Assembly: GCA_022448265.1 (NCBI GenBank)
Contig: JAKVCC010000004.1
Coordinates: 1 to 64,000 of the forward strand
DNA from: Pirellulales bacterium
Lineage (GTDB): Bacteria; Planctomycetota; Planctomycetia; Pirellulales; Lacipirellulaceae
DNA length: 64,000 bases
Direction: 5' to 3'
A program made the position numbers and the translations under genes. Positions 27,905 through 36,377 of the stretch are shown piece after piece; position 1 is the first letter of the stretch, and each line of letters opens with the position of its first letter. The notes below the pieces were generated by a model. That model was not told the DNA's origin. It made no database searches and saw nothing but the letters and a program-made list of their open reading frames with translations.

Positions 27905-30259
27905 ATGGGACGATGCCGAACGACAAGATTTTCTGCCTGCTGCGTCCTGACGCTATTGCTCGTGTCCACCCCTGTGCGAGCACAGGGGGAAGGTGCCGTG
28001 ACAGCCGTGCAGGTGCGGGCGGCCATTGAAGGGGGCGTCAAGTACTTGCTCGATGAGCAAGACGCGGGAGGAGGTTGGAATGATATGGGTGAGTACACGG
28101 GTGGAGTGACTGCCCTTTGTACGTTGGCCCTTCTCAATGCAGGTGTCGATCGGGACCATAAGCAAATCGAGTTAGCCCTTGGCTACTTGCGCAAAATTGA
28201 GCCTCAGAAAACCTATAGCGTGGCCTTGCAAACGATAGCCTTTGCTGCCGCGTATCCTCGGCGCGATATGCCTTTAATCCAGCGCAATGTACGGTGGCTG
28301 GAGTCGGTTCAGATGAAGGGCGGTCAATGGTCGTATCCGCAGCGCGGCCGCGGCGACAATAGCAATTCCCAATTTGCCGTACTGGCGTTGCATGAAGCCG
28401 AGCGTGTTGGAGCGATCATCCAGCAGGACACCTGGAAAAAAGCGTTGGAGTACTGGAAGGACGGCCAGAATCAGAGCCGGTCGTGGGGGTACCACGCCCA
28501 ATCGGAAGACGGCTCCGGCAGCATGACCTGTGCAGGGATCGCCGCCACGATCATTTGCGCGGGACATGTTAACAAGCCGAACGCCAGTATTAAGGATGGC
28601 TTTGTGCAGTGTTGCCAGCCCCAAGTGGATGATGAAGCACTGGAGAAGGCGCTGAATTGGCTCGCGAGGAATTTTTCTGTTCGCCGCAATCCTGGTCGGC
28701 TTGGTATGGCAGGCTCGTGGCACTACTACTATTTGTACGGACTGGAGCGCGTCGGCCGGCTGACCGCCCGTCGCTTTATTGGAGAACACGATTGGTATCG
28801 CGAAGGGGCGGAATTTCTTGTGCAGCAGCAAGATCGATTTAGTCACCGGTGGGTCGGTGCCGGTCACGCCGAGAACAATCCGCACGTCGCCACTGCATTT
28901 AGTCTATTGTTCCTTGCCAAGGGTCGCCGGCCCGTGCTAATGGCCAAGTTGGAGTACGGGCCAGGAGACGATTGGAATAACCACAAGAGTGATGTCGCCA
29001 ACTTGACTGCCCAAGCCGAAGAGCTTTGGGAACTCGACCTTACCTGGCAGGTTGTGAATCCGGGTTCTGCCACGGTCGACGATTTGCTCCAAGCGCCGGT
29101 ACTCTATCTGTCGGGCAGTCGTGCGCCCGATCTGGCTGGTAGCGAAAAAAAAATACGCGACTACCTGGATCGCGGAGGATTTTTGTTTGCCGAGGCTTGT
29201 TGCATCGGCGGCAATGATTTTGGCACGGGTTTTCGGAAGTTCTTGGATAAGGTTTTCCCAGAGCAGGAATACAAACTTCGCCGCGCTGGTCCGGAGCATC
29301 CTCTCTGGCGTGTCGAGCAGCTTGTAAGGCCGGAGTCCCCCTATGCAGGCAGGCTTTGGACGGTGGAATATGGTTGCCGAACGTGCGTCGTGTTTAGCGA
29401 AATCGATCTCTCCTGCTATTGGGAACTTTATGCAGAAGGACGGCGGCGCGACCTGCCGGAATCGGTTGCCGGCCGCATGGCCGATGCCAATGCGGTAGGG
29501 CTGAATATTTTGGCCTATGCCACCAACAGGGAGCCCAAAGGGAAGGAAGCCCGCTTTGTGGGCGCAAACGATTTGGCGGCCCTCAATGCTACGGGCGGTC
29601 GCGGTACGATTCGAATCGCAAAACTATTGCATGGCGGCGGTTGCAACGATGCTCCCGGTGCGCTGGTCAACCTGCTCCGCACCGCAGCACAGGGCGATTT
29701 GCAACTATCGATTCATACCAATGAGATTTCGATGCGGGCCGATCACAAGAGCTTGCCCCGCTTTCACCTGGCATTCATGCACGGTCGGCACGACTTCCGC
29801 TTTACTGCGGGGGAGCGCGAAGCCTTGCGTGGCTACTTGAAGAATGGCGGCACCCTGTTTGCAGATTCTATCTGCGCGAGCGAAAAATTTTCGGCCACTT
29901 TTCGCCGGGAGATGCAAGCCGTGTGGCCGGAGTCTAGTTTACGGCGCATCCCCGTTACTGATTCCCTGTTTGGCTCCGCCGGCGGTGGCTACGACATTCG
30001 GCAGGTGAGCCGCCGAGACCCGGTTCAGCAGCGGGCTGATGAGCCTCTGCGGACGCGTGTCCGGCGGGTAGAGCCTGAGGTAGAAGGCATCTCCATCAAT
30101 GGCCGCTGGGCCGTGTTGTTTTCGCCTTACGACATAAGCTGCGCACTCGAGCAGCACGAGTCACTTGAATGCCGGGGATACACTCGCGAGGACGCTGCCA
30201 GGATTGGGTTGAATGTCTTAATGTATACATTGAATCCCGATGTAGACGCGGTGCCGTAG
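27905..30259 (+). CDS. Secreted prenyltransferase-like alpha/alpha toroid plus duplicated DUF4159 protein
   Basis: A 784-residue protein with a signal peptide (about 1-26). Residues about 35-320 form a squalene-cyclase/prenyltransferase-like alpha/alpha barrel (GGVKYLLDEQDAGGGWNDMG, NVRWLESVQMKGGQWSYPQ), but the DxDD catalytic motif of cyclases is not seen, so it is probably a binding scaffold. Two DUF4159 modules follow, about 340-545 (YLSGSRAPDLAGSEKKIRDY, LDRGGFLFAEACC) and about 560-770 (LAFMHGRHDFRFTAGEREAL, RGYLKNGGTLFADSICA), the second ending in GLNVLMYTLNP. DUF4159 has an amidotransferase-like fold. In Planctomycetes this gene accompanies MoxR/DUF58/BatA clusters, and here it is divergent from them by about 300 bases. 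Confidence 0.85.
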   Translation: MGRCRTTRFSACCVLTLLLVSTPVRAQGEGAVTAVQVRAAIEGGVKYLLDEQDAGGGWNDMGEYTGGVTALCTLALLNAGVDRDHKQIELALGYLRKIEPQKTYSVALQTIAFAAAYPRRDMPLIQRNVRWLESVQMKGGQWSYPQRGRGDNSNSQFAVLALHEAERVGAIIQQDTWKKALEYWKDGQNQSRSWGYHAQSEDGSGSMTCAGIAATIICAGHVNKPNASIKDGFVQCCQPQVDDEALEKALNWLARNFSVRRNPGRLGMAGSWHYYYLYGLERVGRLTARRFIGEHDWYREGAEFLVQQQDRFSHRWVGAGHAENNPHVATAFSLLFLAKGRRPVLMAKLEYGPGDDWNNHKSDVANLTAQAEELWELDLTWQVVNPGSATVDDLLQAPVLYLSGSRAPDLAGSEKKIRDYLDRGGFLFAEACCIGGNDFGTGFRKFLDKVFPEQEYKLRRAGPEHPLWRVEQLVRPESPYAGRLWTVEYGCRTCVVFSEIDLSCYWELYAEGRRRDLPESVAGRMADANAVGLNILAYATNREPKGKEARFVGANDLAALNATGGRGTIRIAKLLHGGGCNDAPGALVNLLRTAAQGDLQLSIHTNEISMRADHKSLPRFHLAFMHGRHDFRFTAGEREALRGYLKNGGTLFADSICASEKFSATFRREMQAVWPESSLRRIPVTDSLFGSAGGGYDIRQVSRRDPVQQRADEPLRTRVRRVEPEVEGISINGRWAVLFSPYDISCALEQHESLECRGYTREDAARIGLNVLMYTLNPDVDAVP

Positions 30260-30741
30260 TGTACGCTTCGAATTCACTTCAAGATGACCAGCCGCGGCAA
30301 TCCGCCAAATCACACGGATTCCTGTGGTGTTTTTAATTCTCCGCTCAGTCTCAATTCTGGCAGCACGCTCGACACCATGATTTTTCTCGGCTCCTTCTCA
30401 GAGAGCTCGTTTTTCTCTTCTCTTGTGACTGCGCTGTTAAGCGTGTTGGGGGCGCGCCGTGTTTTTCTGGGGAACAGGATGAGGCAGTTCGGCAGGCGTT
30501 TTGGCAACCCATGACGGCCAGCATGTGACTTAGCCAAACTTGCGGCTTCTCGCAATCGGTCGTTTGCGACGCAATGTACGAAATACCAAGTGGCCGGTGG
30601 GGCTTCCATGCGAAGTCACCACCGTGGAGTTCTTTGGCCGGTTCGATGTCGAATATTAGATATTTGCGAGCCTCGGGCATGAACGTCTTCTAGAGCCCCT
30701 GTCATTTATGCCCACAGCCGCCTGTGACACTGATTGATGCG
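30260..30741. other. Intergenic region containing a decayed fragment
   Basis: Apart from the short exonuclease-like fragment at 30528-30680, no gene is recognised here. Confidence 0.4.
30528..30680 (-). pseudogene. N-terminal fragment resembling a DEDD-type 3'-5' exonuclease
   Basis: From ATG 30680 the minus strand reads KYLIFDIEPAKELHGG, then WKPHRPLGISYIASQT, about 51 residues. This looks like the first strand and motif I (DIE) of a ribonuclease-H-fold 3'-5' exonuclease. The following residues lose any family resemblance and no downstream exonuclease motifs (II, III) are seen before the methyltransferase gene, so it is probably a remnant. The recognition is from one motif only. Confidence 0.35.
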
Positions 30742-31350
30742 TTAGCCCTTGTTAAAGCGAACTAGCTCTACCCCTTCGCGCGCGTCGTAGCTCAACAGGA
30801 GTGCATCGCATCGGCCGCAGTCGCGCATGATGTTGTGGTAGAACGTGCGTTCATCGGGCCAGGGGTAGGCATAGACCAAATCAAAATCTTGCAGCTCCAT
30901 ATCCCATTGGCCGTAGGCGCCTGGCGTGTCGATCATCGTGCGTATTGCTTCGTCTCCGCTGGAGGGATTCCACACAAAGTCGTCAGGGACAAAGCTCCCC
31001 TGCGCAAATTGCGCCTGGTTGCCGTAGGCCTCCGCGAATTGCTTGGCATACTCAACCAGTTGTGGTTCGACTTCAATGCCGTAGGCCTCGAAACCCATGC
31101 GACTAGCCATGATTGTCACAACTCCCAGGCCCGAACCCCATTCAAGGACAGTATGCACTTGGCCGCGCAGTTCCGCTAACGACTCATAAACGGCCTCGTA
31201 ATCGGCGCTGACGTAGGCATGAAATGCCGGAGTATCACATTTCTCAGTCCAAAGCTGTTCCGCTTCATCCGTGAGTTGCTTAAATTCTGGAGGGAGTGTC
31301 TTGTCGGGGGCCTGTAAGCGTTTCGTGTAGGGCTTGTGATTGGGGAACAT
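30742..31350 (-). CDS. SAM-dependent methyltransferase-like protein
   Basis: A 202-residue protein with a SAM-binding core: VLEWGSGLGVVTIMASRMGF (motif I, about 72-91), AYGIEVEPQLVEYAKQF with the ribose-binding Glu, and FDLVYAYPWPDERTFYH where motif IV would lie. The first 60 residues are helical and charged. The overall form resembles protein or nucleic acid methyltransferases with an N-terminal helical cap, but no substrate motif such as NPPY is present. ATG start at 31350. It is divergent from the LptD-like gene across a 430-base spacer. Confidence 0.7.
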   Translation of the reverse strand: MFPNHKPYTKRLQAPDKTLPPEFKQLTDEAEQLWTEKCDTPAFHAYVSADYEAVYESLAELRGQVHTVLEWGSGLGVVTIMASRMGFEAYGIEVEPQLVEYAKQFAEAYGNQAQFAQGSFVPDDFVWNPSSGDEAIRTMIDTPGAYGQWDMELQDFDLVYAYPWPDERTFYHNIMRDCGRCDALLLSYDAREGVELVRFNKG

Positions 31351-31778
31351 GGCGCCGCGCTTGAGTGTGATAGCTCGAGCTGTCAGTTAGAAGTGCCAGT
31401 AAGGAGAGCAACAGCCAGCAGTAGGAGATAAGTACTGTGCCTTGAGTGTACAGTGACCGGCAGCCTATGGACACTCTTCGCCGGTCATCGAACGACCGGT
31501 TGTGCGCATAACCGAAAAAAAATTCCCGCAAGCGCGCCGACGTCCTGGTCTGAAAACTTGGCGGCGCAGGCGGGTCGAGCCCGTGAAATCCTAGAGCCGA
31601 TCATGGCGAACCGCTGCTAGCAATCGAAAATTGCCTGAATGAACGACGCAAGTGCTTGAATTATAAGAACTTGTGTTGCCAATCCGAGGGCACAAAGTAC
31701 CTTGACCGGCGGTTGAGGCTGGGCCTATACTCTGCCGCCCCTGTGAGAGGGCAAACTTTTCGTAACTCTTAGTCCCGC
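31351..31778. other. Intergenic region with the promoter of the LptD-like gene
   Basis: No gene is recognised. An imperfect palindrome occurs around 31450-31500 (ACCGG/CCGGT segments). The promoter at 31702-31731 lies in it. Confidence 0.4.
31702..31731 (+). promoter_or_regulatory. Sigma-70-type promoter of the LptD-like gene
   Basis: TTGACC (31702-31707), an 18-base spacer and TATACT (31726-31731) match the primary sigma consensus at five of six positions each. Transcription would start near 31738, upstream of the candidate starts at 31779 and 31821. Confidence 0.65.
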
Positions 31779-31820
31779 TTGTTGTTGGGCGCAGCGTGGG
31801 CCCTTTTCGGGTCATGCCAG

Positions 31821-34800
31821 ATGCGTGGCCCGGCTGGGGGTAAGCGCGCACAGAAGGTGAAACGGCTGATTTCTCAGAGCAGTCCATCCCGTTCGAGGTG
31901 CGGTTTCCGCAATTTGCGAAACGAGAGATGCTGCGCGCCGTTTGCTCTTCGACTGCCGGCCGCTTGGTTTTTTCTGCTGGTGATATGCGAGCCCTGGGCC
32001 CAGCTTGTGTGGGCCCAAGATGTTGGCGTTGCGAAACCGGATGCAGCGCAGCCCATCACGATTGCTGCCGATTGGTGCACCCGCTGGCAACAAGGCATCT
32101 ACCAGGTGTACCATTTGCGAGGCAATTGCTACCTCAATCAGGGGCTGACATACGCCCGCGCACCCGAAGGGGTGCTGTGGGTGCACACGCCCCGATCACC
32201 GGGCGAGCCAACGAAGATTGTTGCCTACCTGGAGAGTGATTCAGGTGCCACGGTGGCGGTGGACTATCAGCCGGAAGGGGCCCAGCACAGCAGAAATGCC
32301 CTGGGCCGGGAAGAAGCGAGCACCTGGTTCCGACGGTTTAGTACCACCGCTCCACTGCGCTGGCGAGTTCCCAAACCCGCACGGGCTGCAGCGGCGCGCC
32401 CGGCGATTTACGAGCGCGGCTTGGGCCAATTCGATCCCCAGCACCGCCGCCAACTTCTGTTGGCCCAGTATGCGGAATTTGCCTCAGTGCCGGGCGCAGC
32501 ACAGCCACTGCCGCCAGGAATGCGCAGTTTCCGAATTATTGGTCGGAGTGATGTGGCGCCCAATTTGGAATGGCGGGAGCTTCCCAGCGGTGAGCGGGTG
32601 ATCCTAGCTTCGGGCGGAATTCAAATCTTTGTGGAGGGGATGTCTACCGGCAATGTACCGGGAATTCTTGGACCGGTGGACTCGATTGAAATAAGTACCG
32701 ATCGTGCGGTGGTGTGGACGGCCGGTGGTGGGCTGGGCGTTGCGGCGCAGTCGTTGCAGTCGCAAGATACGCCGCTTGAGGTCTACATGGAAGGAAACAT
32801 CGAGTTTCGGCAAGGCGATCGAGTCGTCTACGCAGATCGGATGTTCTACGATGTCCGTCGCCAGGTTGGCGTCCTTCTCGACGCGGAGCTCATCACGCCG
32901 CTTCCTAAAACCGAAGAACTGGAATACCAGGGGCTGGTGCGACTGCGCGCATCGGTGATCCGGCAGCTCGACACGTCGCATTTTTCCGCCACGGGCGCCC
33001 AAGTGACAACCAGCCGCTTGGAAGAACCAGCCTACCACTTTGGCGCCAGCGAGATTTACTTTGAAGACATCCAAACCCCAACTTTCAATCCACGTACGGG
33101 CGAACCGGAAATAGATCATCGACAACTCGCCGAAAGCCGCAGCAATACGGTTTATATTCGTGGCATTCCCGTCTTGGTCTGGCCAACGATCGCCACCGAT
33201 TTGAGCAAGCCCTCGTTTTTTATCGATGGCCTTCGGGTAGGTAACGACAGTGTGTTCGGCACGCAGGTAATCACCGACCTGGACCCCTATCAGCTCCTGG
33301 GCATCCGCGATGCGCCGCAAGGCACCGACTGGGGACTAAGTGTCGACTATTTGAGCGACCGGGGCATCGGGCACGGTACGGATTACCAGTACAGTCGAAC
33401 GGACATCTTTGGCCATGCCGGCCCGGCCAAGGGGCTGTGGGGGTTCTGGGGAATCAAGGACGATGGATTCGACAACCTCGGTCTCGGAAGACGCACAATC
33501 GCCCCCGAAAAGGATTATCGTTTTCGCCTGTTTGGCCGGCATCGACAGCGACTGCAAAGCGGCTGGGAAGTTACGGCTGAAGCCGGCTGGATCAGCGACC
33601 GCACGTTTTTGGAGCAATTCTACGAAACGGATTGGGACCAGGAAAAAGATCCGCGGACCGGCGTACGCCTTAAGCGGCTGGCCAACAATCGAGCCCTCTC
33701 GATCGAAGCGAATGGGCAAGTGAACGATTTTTTTACTGAGACCCAGTGGTTACCGCGCGCAGACCACTACTGGCTCGGTGAGTCGTTGTTAGGCGATCGC
33801 CTAACCTGGTTTGAGCATTCTCAGGCCGCATATGCCAACCTGAATAATGCGACGACGCCTGCCAATGCAACCTTGGCTGCCTTGGTCAGCGATGGTTTGC
33901 CGTGGGAGGTTGGCGGTGGCCAGGCGGGCGAGCGGCTGGTAACCCGTCAGGAAATTGATTTGCCGTTAGCCATTGGCCCGGTCAAGGTAGTTCCCTTTGC
34001 CTTGGGCGAATTGGCCCATTGGGGCCAGGCAGTCAATGGGGCTGACTTGCAGCGGGCGTTTGTCCACACGGGCGTGCGTGCCAGTGTTCCCTTCTGGGCC
34101 ACGTTTCCCAATTTTCATGACCCGCTGTTCAACCTACATGGACTGGCGCATAAAGTCGTCTTTGAAGTGGAGGCGGCTTATGCGGACGCCAGCCAGAATT
34201 TTGCGGCGCTGCCACTCTATGATCCGCTCGACGATATCGCGATTACCGAAATGCGGCGGCGCGTGTTTGACGCGACCTTGGCTCCTACGATTACCAATCC
34301 TAAGTTTTTGCCCACCACCTACGCGCTGCGTTCCGGTTTGCAGGGGTGGGTCACCTCGCCCTCCACGGAGATTGCCGATGACCTGATGACGCTGCGGATG
34401 GGCATGCGGCACCGCTGGCAAACCAAGCGCGGCATCCCTGGGCAGCAGCACATTGTTGATTGGCTCACCATCGATTCAAACGTCACGTGGTTTCCGGACC
34501 CAAATCGCGACAACTTTGGGCAGGAGTTCGGCTTATTTGATTACGATGTTCGCTGGCATCTGGGCGACCGTTTTACCATTCTCTCAGACGGGGTGGCCGA
34601 CTTTTTTGGTGGTGGCCTGAGAACAGTTTCCGGCGGAGTGCTCCTCAATCGGCCCTCACGGGGGAAGGCCTATTTGGGGGTTCGCTCAATCAGTGGGCCG
34701 ATTAAAAGCAACGTGCTATTGGCCAGCTACAGTTACCGTTTCAGTCCCAAGTGGATTTCTACTGCTGGTACAGCAGTCGACTTTAGTGCTGCGGGGAATA

Positions 34801-34988
34801 TTGGGCAATCGTTCTCGATCACCCGGATTGGCGAGTCACTCCTGGTGACAGCTGGCTTCAATGTGGATGAGGGAAAAAACAACGTTGGCGCAAAGCTATC
34901 GGTGGAACCCCGTTTTCTTTCCCAGCTTCGGATGACCAACCTTACGGGCATCGAAGTCCCGCCCGCCGGAGCGTTTGGATTGGAATGA
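31821..34988 (+). CDS. LptD/OstA-like outer-membrane beta-barrel protein
   Basis: About 1055 residues from ATG 31821 (TTG 31779 would add 14). A basic N-terminus precedes a hydrophobic export segment (about residues 45-75) ending near AQLVWAQD. The next part has LptA/OstA-like beta-taco strands (NIEFRQGDRVVYADRMFYDV, EAPAYHFGAS-type and NTVYIRGIPVLVWP repeats), then a long beta-barrel half with alternating strands and Asp/Gly turns (GWEVTAEAGWISDRTFLEQF onwards). This matches the LPS assembly protein LptD, which inserts lipopolysaccharide at the outer membrane, though Planctomycetes versions are divergent and the conserved Cys pairs of proteobacterial LptD are not seen. It stands alone behind a good promoter. 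Confidence 0.72.
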   Translation: MRGPAGGKRAQKVKRLISQSSPSRSRCGFRNLRNERCCAPFALRLPAAWFFLLVICEPWAQLVWAQDVGVAKPDAAQPITIAADWCTRWQQGIYQVYHLRGNCYLNQGLTYARAPEGVLWVHTPRSPGEPTKIVAYLESDSGATVAVDYQPEGAQHSRNALGREEASTWFRRFSTTAPLRWRVPKPARAAAARPAIYERGLGQFDPQHRRQLLLAQYAEFASVPGAAQPLPPGMRSFRIIGRSDVAPNLEWRELPSGERVILASGGIQIFVEGMSTGNVPGILGPVDSIEISTDRAVVWTAGGGLGVAAQSLQSQDTPLEVYMEGNIEFRQGDRVVYADRMFYDVRRQVGVLLDAELITPLPKTEELEYQGLVRLRASVIRQLDTSHFSATGAQVTTSRLEEPAYHFGASEIYFEDIQTPTFNPRTGEPEIDHRQLAESRSNTVYIRGIPVLVWPTIATDLSKPSFFIDGLRVGNDSVFGTQVITDLDPYQLLGIRDAPQGTDWGLSVDYLSDRGIGHGTDYQYSRTDIFGHAGPAKGLWGFWGIKDDGFDNLGLGRRTIAPEKDYRFRLFGRHRQRLQSGWEVTAEAGWISDRTFLEQFYETDWDQEKDPRTGVRLKRLANNRALSIEANGQVNDFFTETQWLPRADHYWLGESLLGDRLTWFEHSQAAYANLNNATTPANATLAALVSDGLPWEVGGGQAGERLVTRQEIDLPLAIGPVKVVPFALGELAHWGQAVNGADLQRAFVHTGVRASVPFWATFPNFHDPLFNLHGLAHKVVFEVEAAYADASQNFAALPLYDPLDDIAITEMRRRVFDATLAPTITNPKFLPTTYALRSGLQGWVTSPSTEIADDLMTLRMGMRHRWQTKRGIPGQQHIVDWLTIDSNVTWFPDPNRDNFGQEFGLFDYDVRWHLGDRFTILSDGVADFFGGGLRTVSGGVLLNRPSRGKAYLGVRSISGPIKSNVLLASYSYRFSPKWISTAGTAVDFSAAGNIGQSFSITRIGESLLVTAGFNVDEGKNNVGAKLSVEPRFLSQLRMTNLTGIEVPPAGAFGLE

Positions 34989-35186
34989 GCGGCGACAATG
35001 CCATCAGTGATGGATGCGAAACGGGCGTGCAGAGGCCCAATCCGCCCAGTTGGAATCAAAATTTTTCATGGTCGGGCGCAGCCTAGTTGTTGCCATGAGC
35101 CAGCAGAAAAGCCTCTGTTTTGTGGCCGGCTTACAGCCACTGCGATTTTCGGTCTCTTTCGCGACGAGGCTGATGAAATGCCTGGG

Positions 35187-36338
35187 CTAGTCTAGCCAAT
35201 CCCGGGCACTGAGCCGTTCTGGCACGTAGACTTCCGTGACGTAGCTGATGTCTTTGGAGATGAGCGACTCGACTTCCAGCTTGAAATCGTTTTTGAGCAT
35301 CCTTTGGATTTCAGATTGCCAGGGGCGCTTCTTTGCGAACCAGGGGTAGTTGGCGATTTGTTTGGCGCGCTTGCGATCGTTGTCATTCATTGCAAGTATC
35401 ACGTCGTCGGACAGTTCGCAACGATCGTAATCGATACTTCTAAGCCCAAGAAACTTGGCCTCAGGGACGGCCATCCGCTGGCTCTCAAACGCCAAATTAA
35501 TTGATCCTTGCTTAATGACACTGTAAATATAATATCCCCAAGGGTCATTATCCAACACGCAGTAGATTGGTAATTTCAACTCGTTGTGCAAGCGGTGCAG
35601 CAGTCTCCGAATTCCTCGCGTCGGTTGCCCTCCGCCATGAGTAAGTATGCAATTGTGCTTTTCCCAAAAGCGGTCTTCATTGAATCGCTGCCAAACCGTA
35701 TCTTTTTCGACATGCAATACGAATTTGGCATGGCACTTTTTTCGGTCAAGCTTTATTACTTCTGGCTCGACAATTGAGGGGATGCCATATCCGCCTGAGC
35801 CCATGCGAGAACAGTCGATATCGAAGCCGCTATCATTGATGGTGATATTGCCGACAAGATCACCCTTCTTTTGTGCATAAAGGTGAAGCTCTTCGCGCAA
35901 GGATCCGAGCATTACCTCGACATCTTCGATAATCGTGTCGCTTTCATTCTGAGTATCAAAGGTGTTTTCTCTTGAGCCTTCAATTGTATGCTTGAGCATG
36001 TAGTACATGCCCCGGAGGCTAGTCGTCTTTCCTTGGTCGAGCAGTCGTTTGCAGCCGCTGGATACAAGTACGGTACGCATGTAAGCCTTGGCTTGCGAAA
36101 GATCAAATAGCTTTCGGCGATTCTTGTTATTGCCCATCTCGATGATCTTTTTTCGAGCGCTATAGTGAACGTTGGACAATGTGCGCGAGGGAATGTCAAC
36201 ATGAGGGTCCCGCCTCGCTTTAGCAGCTCTAACTACGCGATCGGCCACATCGGTAAGCCGGGCCATCGTTTTCTTGTCGCGCGGGCTGAGTTTGACTTTG
36301 GGTTTGCGCGCAGTGGCAACAGGTCGTTTTTTGGCCAT
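35187..36338 (-). CDS. top6A: DNA topoisomerase VI subunit A (Spo11/Top6A)
   Basis: Top6A is the DNA-cleaving subunit of the type IIB topoisomerase. The 383-residue protein has a basic N-terminus, the winged-helix catalytic motif SLRGMYYMLKH with the Tyr112-Tyr113 pair, and a Toprim domain with Glu211 (HVEKDTVWQ) and the Asp263-x-Asp265 pair (VLDNDPWGYYIYS). THGGGQPTRGIRRLL is another family hallmark. Length fits archaeal subunits. It follows top6B by 39 bases on the same strand, so both subunits come from one operon. Topoisomerase VI is typical of archaea and plants and is sparse in bacteria, so lateral acquisition in the lineage is plausible. The identification is strong because two partner genes agree. 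Confidence 0.96.
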   Translation of the reverse strand: MAKKRPVATARKPKVKLSPRDKKTMARLTDVADRVVRAAKARRDPHVDIPSRTLSNVHYSARKKIIEMGNNKNRRKLFDLSQAKAYMRTVLVSSGCKRLLDQGKTTSLRGMYYMLKHTIEGSRENTFDTQNESDTIIEDVEVMLGSLREELHLYAQKKGDLVGNITINDSGFDIDCSRMGSGGYGIPSIVEPEVIKLDRKKCHAKFVLHVEKDTVWQRFNEDRFWEKHNCILTHGGGQPTRGIRRLLHRLHNELKLPIYCVLDNDPWGYYIYSVIKQGSINLAFESQRMAVPEAKFLGLRSIDYDRCELSDDVILAMNDNDRKRAKQIANYPWFAKKRPWQSEIQRMLKNDFKLEVESLISKDISYVTEVYVPERLSARDWLD

Positions 36339-36377
36339 GGGTTTGCTTTCGCTATCGCGCCAGGTTTCCTCTTGAAA

